Origin: Blautia faecicola
GTDB lineage: Bacteria; Bacillota; Clostridia; Lachnospirales; Lachnospiraceae
Assembly (NCBI RefSeq): GCF_004123145.1
Contig: NZ_SDKC01000001.1
Location: 1,941,501-2,005,500, forward strand
Reading direction: 5' to 3'
DNA length: 64,000 nucleotides
Position numbers and translations under genes: made by a program. Of the stretch, positions 61,312 to 64,000 are shown in pieces. Under the pieces are notes generated by a model. The model was not told where the DNA came from. It ran no database searches and saw nothing but the letters and a program-made list of their open reading frames with translations. The number at the start of each line of letters is the position of its first letter. Within the stretch, counting starts at the first letter, position 1.

Positions 61312-61351
61312 AAAAAGGATTAATCAGTTTCTTAACTGACCAATCCTTTTT
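61312..61351 (-). terminator. terminator of the three-gene cassette
   Basis: AAAAAGGATTGGTCAGTTAAG pairs (with mismatches) to TGATTAATCCTTTTT on the minus strand; T5 completes it. It lies about 60 nt after the stop at 61413. Confidence 0.8.
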
Positions 61352-61412
61352 CGCAAGAATCCATTGTCCATATGTGATCCTATATTCTTAGAAGGTACGG
61401 TTTCTTACAAGA

Positions 61413-62267
61413 TTATCCGTTCTCACTTATGCTGTGGTCTCTTTCTAATCTTAATACCATAAACTTATTCTCTTTCCGATAACCAAAACACCTCATTTTA
61501 CTACTAAATCGAAATTTCATAATCGTCTGTCCTGAGTATTTTAATCCTCTAAACCAGTTTTTTTCGTCATTTTTTGGTGTGTATTTTTTGTATTCCAACC
61601 CATCATCCAAGGCAATACTTTCCCAGGACTCATGCTCTACGAATTTTTTTAACGATTTTATAAGACCATCAAATTCTTCTCTTTCAAGAATATCCGCACC
61701 ATATTTATCTTCTATTGTACTACAATCTATTCTGGTATTTTCAAAAATTATTTGAAGTAATTTTTTTCGATTTACATTCAAGTAAGTATTATAATTTTGT
61801 ACCAGATACTTCGGTGTATTCACCGAATCAACTATGTAATTTGTATCGCCGCTCAAAATTGTTAGTTTTTTATCATTGAATGGTTCCAAATCAAAGGATA
61901 ATAACGAACCTTCTTTTACCGCAGCCTCCGCTAAAGATGTAGCTGATACATCCTCTTCATTCCAAAAGAACTTTTGTGACACATCATGTACAGGTTCTTG
62001 ATCCCAGTAGGGTTTTTCATATATTTCCCTATCCAAACTTGATTTAAAACGCAACAATTCATCTGTAAGCCCATAACATTTCAAATCACATAAAGTTTCA
62101 TCTTTTGTCACATTACAATTATAAAAATTCATAGTCTTATATATAGGGATATCCGTATTTTCATGAATCAGCTTTATACATCTGACAATAGATTTTGTTG
62201 CATATAAAAAAGAGCTGACATTCTGAAATTGACCACATAAAGACTTTTCATTTAGCAAAAATTCCAT
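61413..62267 (-). CDS. unrecognised third protein of the ATPase cassette
   Basis: 284 residues, soluble, mixed alpha/beta, no membrane segment. The last 60 residues (LKYSGQTIMKFRFSSKMRCFGYR, FMVLRLERDHS) resemble by eye the end of RelE-like toxin folds, with clustered Arg/Lys and a final His; this is weak. It starts 1 nt after the ATPase stop, so it is co-translated with it and probably works in one complex. It could be an effector. Confidence 0.6.
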   Translation of the reverse strand: MEFLLNEKSLCGQFQNVSSFLYATKSIVRCIKLIHENTDIPIYKTMNFYNCNVTKDETLCDLKCYGLTDELLRFKSSLDREIYEKPYWDQEPVHDVSQKFFWNEEDVSATSLAEAAVKEGSLLSFDLEPFNDKKLTILSGDTNYIVDSVNTPKYLVQNYNTYLNVNRKKLLQIIFENTRIDCSTIEDKYGADILEREEFDGLIKSLKKFVEHESWESIALDDGLEYKKYTPKNDEKNWFRGLKYSGQTIMKFRFSSKMRCFGYRKENKFMVLRLERDHSISENG

Positions 62268-62268
62268 A

Positions 62269-63303
62269 TTACCACCCTAAAATTACGTCTAAATCTTTAT
62301 TTATCTGATCAAAAAAACCTTCCGCATTTTTCAATGCCTTACCATTCGCATTGATTGGTATACTTATTGGAATACTGCATCCTCTTTCATCCTGTTCAAA
62401 AGAATATATGCTTACTTTATCATCGTCTATCTGATCCAAACGAATACTTTTTCTTATTCCATTGTAGATATGATCACTATGAGTCTCTACAATAATCTGT
62501 ACTCCACATTGTGCCAAAAAGGCAAGAAATTCCACCAATTCCGATTGACCTGACGGATGCAGATGAATCTCAGGATTTTCTATCACCAATAAATCATTAG
62601 CTTTACACGCCAAAGCTGCAATGATAAGCTCCGTAATGTATGTCACACCTGTACCTACATTCTTCGGGCGCATTTCAAATGGTACCTTATCGTTGCTATA
62701 CAATACCTGTATAAATTCTGTTTGTTCTATCTCTCTTGCTTTAACGCGATATCCCATAATTCTATCCAGCCAATAGCTTACCTGTCCTCCAAATGTCAAC
62801 TTAGAAGACTCCACATCATATACAAAATCCCTGTCAGGATCCATCTGGTCTTCATCATGAGCATTTAAATAATGAAATACATACTCGCAATTCTTTCCAA
62901 TTATAATCTTGTCCCCTAAATACTTTTTATAGGTATCTTCAATGCCTATTCTATCCGAAGAACAATATATTACATTTATTAATTTGTCTATTTCCCCTGA
63001 CTCACTAACTCCTTCTTTTGTTATCACCTTTGATGCTTCTATTTCTTTTTCACTCGTCTTATAACAAATCTTAAATTCTATATCACCATTTCCGGTTATT
63101 GCATTTTTTACCTCCTGTACTTTTCCGATATTCATATACTCACCACGAAATGGATTTTTCCCGTTTTGAATCATAGCAAAAATCGCCTGGATAACACTTG
63201 TCTTTCCCATAGAATTTCTGCCCGCCAGTAATGTAAAGTTTTTCAAATCAAATTCTGCATGTTCAAATGATTTAAAATTATTTATCTCTATTTTTCTTAA
63301 CAT
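62269..63303 (-). CDS. SMC/RecF-like AAA ATPase (DUF3696/OLD-like)
   Basis: 344 residues. MLRKIEINNFKSFEHAEFDL opens an ABC-type head with Walker A GRNSMGKTS (28-36), signature-like NVGTGVTYITELIIAAL (215-231), Walker B LLVIENPEIHLHPSG (238-252) and the switch His in VETHSDHIYNGIR. There is no TOPRIM domain and almost no coiled coil. Such ATPases drive many defence systems (for example Gabija GajA, Septu PtuA) together with partner effectors. It is the middle gene of three, with 1-nt gaps. Confidence 0.9.
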   Translation of the reverse strand: MLRKIEINNFKSFEHAEFDLKNFTLLAGRNSMGKTSVIQAIFAMIQNGKNPFRGEYMNIGKVQEVKNAITGNGDIEFKICYKTSEKEIEASKVITKEGVSESGEIDKLINVIYCSSDRIGIEDTYKKYLGDKIIIGKNCEYVFHYLNAHDEDQMDPDRDFVYDVESSKLTFGGQVSYWLDRIMGYRVKAREIEQTEFIQVLYSNDKVPFEMRPKNVGTGVTYITELIIAALACKANDLLVIENPEIHLHPSGQSELVEFLAFLAQCGVQIIVETHSDHIYNGIRKSIRLDQIDDDKVSIYSFEQDERGCSIPISIPINANGKALKNAEGFFDQINKDLDVILGW

Positions 63304-63304
63304 G

Positions 63305-64000
63305 TTAAAATCTACCTCGTTCTAAAATATCAGCAGTTTTCATAATGCTTTCATAACTCATATCGCATGATTCCAATACCTTTTTTATCTTTATTTGAAA
63401 TATCGACTCATCGCCATAATCTTCTACCTGCTGACGAAAGCCATTACATAAATACAAAAAACACAAAATTTTCATTCTGGTTTCCGTTGAATGCATCTTG
63501 TATCTATATCCTTTTACAAATTTTTGATGCATCAATCTGTATGCATCTTCAAATTCATTATACAAATTGTTCCACTCTACAGTTGTTAAATAGTGAAACT
63601 GCTTTATTACCTTTTCTAACAATTGGTATTTATCAATATTTTCGTATATATGCAATCCTCTCGATTTAATAAACGCAGCCATTATGAAATATATAAAATA
63701 ATACTGTAAGAGCAATTCGGAAGTTCTCGTATTCTTAATTTGTTTTACAAATTCTGCTAATATTTCCATTTTATCTTCTTTATACAGAATGTTACGTACA
63801 GACTGTTCCTGAGATGGCTGCCATTCCTCAATAAATTCTCCAACTTCCATATGCATATATTTAGGGTTCATATAGTCAATCACATAAATAATTATCTGAG
63901 AGTACAAAACATCTTTAAGCATATATCTGTCCATAATATCCCTGTCGAGATTTTCATAGTTTAATTGTTCTAATAAAATTCTAAATTTTTCACTTTTATC
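63305..64000 (-). CDS. unrecognised helical protein, 5' end outside the window
   Basis: The reading frame is open to the window edge: 22 in-frame codons without a stop precede the first Met at 63934, so the gene is probably longer and its start is not visible. The visible 231 residues are all helical, rich in Tyr, Phe and Lys, and have no known motif. It ends 1 nt before the ATPase gene. A C-terminal part of a DUF262- or HEPN-like partner is possible, but nothing proves it. Confidence 0.6.
   Translation of the reverse strand, partial: DKSEKFRILLEQLNYENLDRDIMDRYMLKDVLYSQIIIYVIDYMNPKYMHMEVGEFIEEWQPSQEQSVRNILYKEDKMEILAEFVKQIKNTRTSELLLQYYFIYFIMAAFIKSRGLHIYENIDKYQLLEKVIKQFHYLTTVEWNNLYNEFEDAYRLMHQKFVKGYRYKMHSTETRMKILCFLYLCNGFRQQVEDYGDESIFQIKIKKVLESCDMSYESIMKTADILERGRF

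Overview
The window reads as a chromosomal segment from an anaerobic, spore-forming, low-to-mid GC Firmicute, most likely a gut Lachnospiraceae (Clostridia). Evidence: spoIVA; the ylxM-ffh-rpsP-khpA-rimM-trmD and plsX-acpP-rnc-smc-ftsY gene orders; cell-wall-binding repeat proteins; an anaerobic cbi cobalamin gene set at the left edge; a feoAAB iron operon with a small Cys-rich FeoB partner; many consensus sigma-A promoters (TTGACA-N17-TATAAT type) with strong AGGAGG ribosome sites. Genus cannot be settled from sequence alone. No rRNA, tRNA or CRISPR array was seen.

Layout. 0-1.6 kb: the end of a cobalamin operon (cbiD, start of cbiL) behind a promoter-leader-terminator unit that resembles a cobalamin riboswitch. 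1.6-9 kb: a spore/cell-wall hydrolase with cell-wall-binding repeats, spoIVA, then the ylxM-to-trmD translation operon. 9-15 kb: a MalY/PatB aminotransferase and a pentose/deoxysugar locus (xylB-like kinase, fucose/arabinose-type isomerase, divergent ROK/XylR regulator with two operator-like palindromes). 15-31 kb: a zinc-ribbon/SPOR protein, degV, ilvA-ftsY, smc-rnc-acpP-plsX, a choline-binding-type lipoprotein, aspartokinase, a CPA2 antiporter and a PHP phosphoesterase. 31-38 kb: an overlapping two-component/ABC operon, followed by a non-coding stretch that holds two different structured repeats. 38-49.5 kb: DUF815 ATPase, pheA, folC, divergent pyrBI, AraC regulator, larB, lon under a CIRCE element, and a PcsB-like NlpC/P60 hydrolase. 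49.5-56.2 kb: a metal-homeostasis block (unusual P1B-type ATPase plus DUF6110 partner, divergent Fur-like protein, feoB-associated peptide, feoB, two feoA, divergent DtxR-type regulator). 56.3-57.8 kb: an intact IS256-family element with an 8-bp target duplication. 57.9-64 kb: a more AT-rich accessory region with an AAA/PD-(D/E)XK protein, an orphan membrane protein, and an overlapping three-gene ATPase cassette cut by the window end that could be a defence system.

The most unusual non-coding signal is a pair of 184-bp elements (18588-18771 and 37846-38029). They share a 120-bp core at about 92% identity with compensatory changes. Each core is bounded by perfectly complementary 32-bp arms whose outer 28 bp are unrelated between the two copies. 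A second repeat family (166 bp, two copies, CTAG-ended inverted repeats), an 18-nt motif found just past four intrinsic terminators, and WalR-like sites at cell-wall gene promoters are further signals that the gene list alone does not explain.
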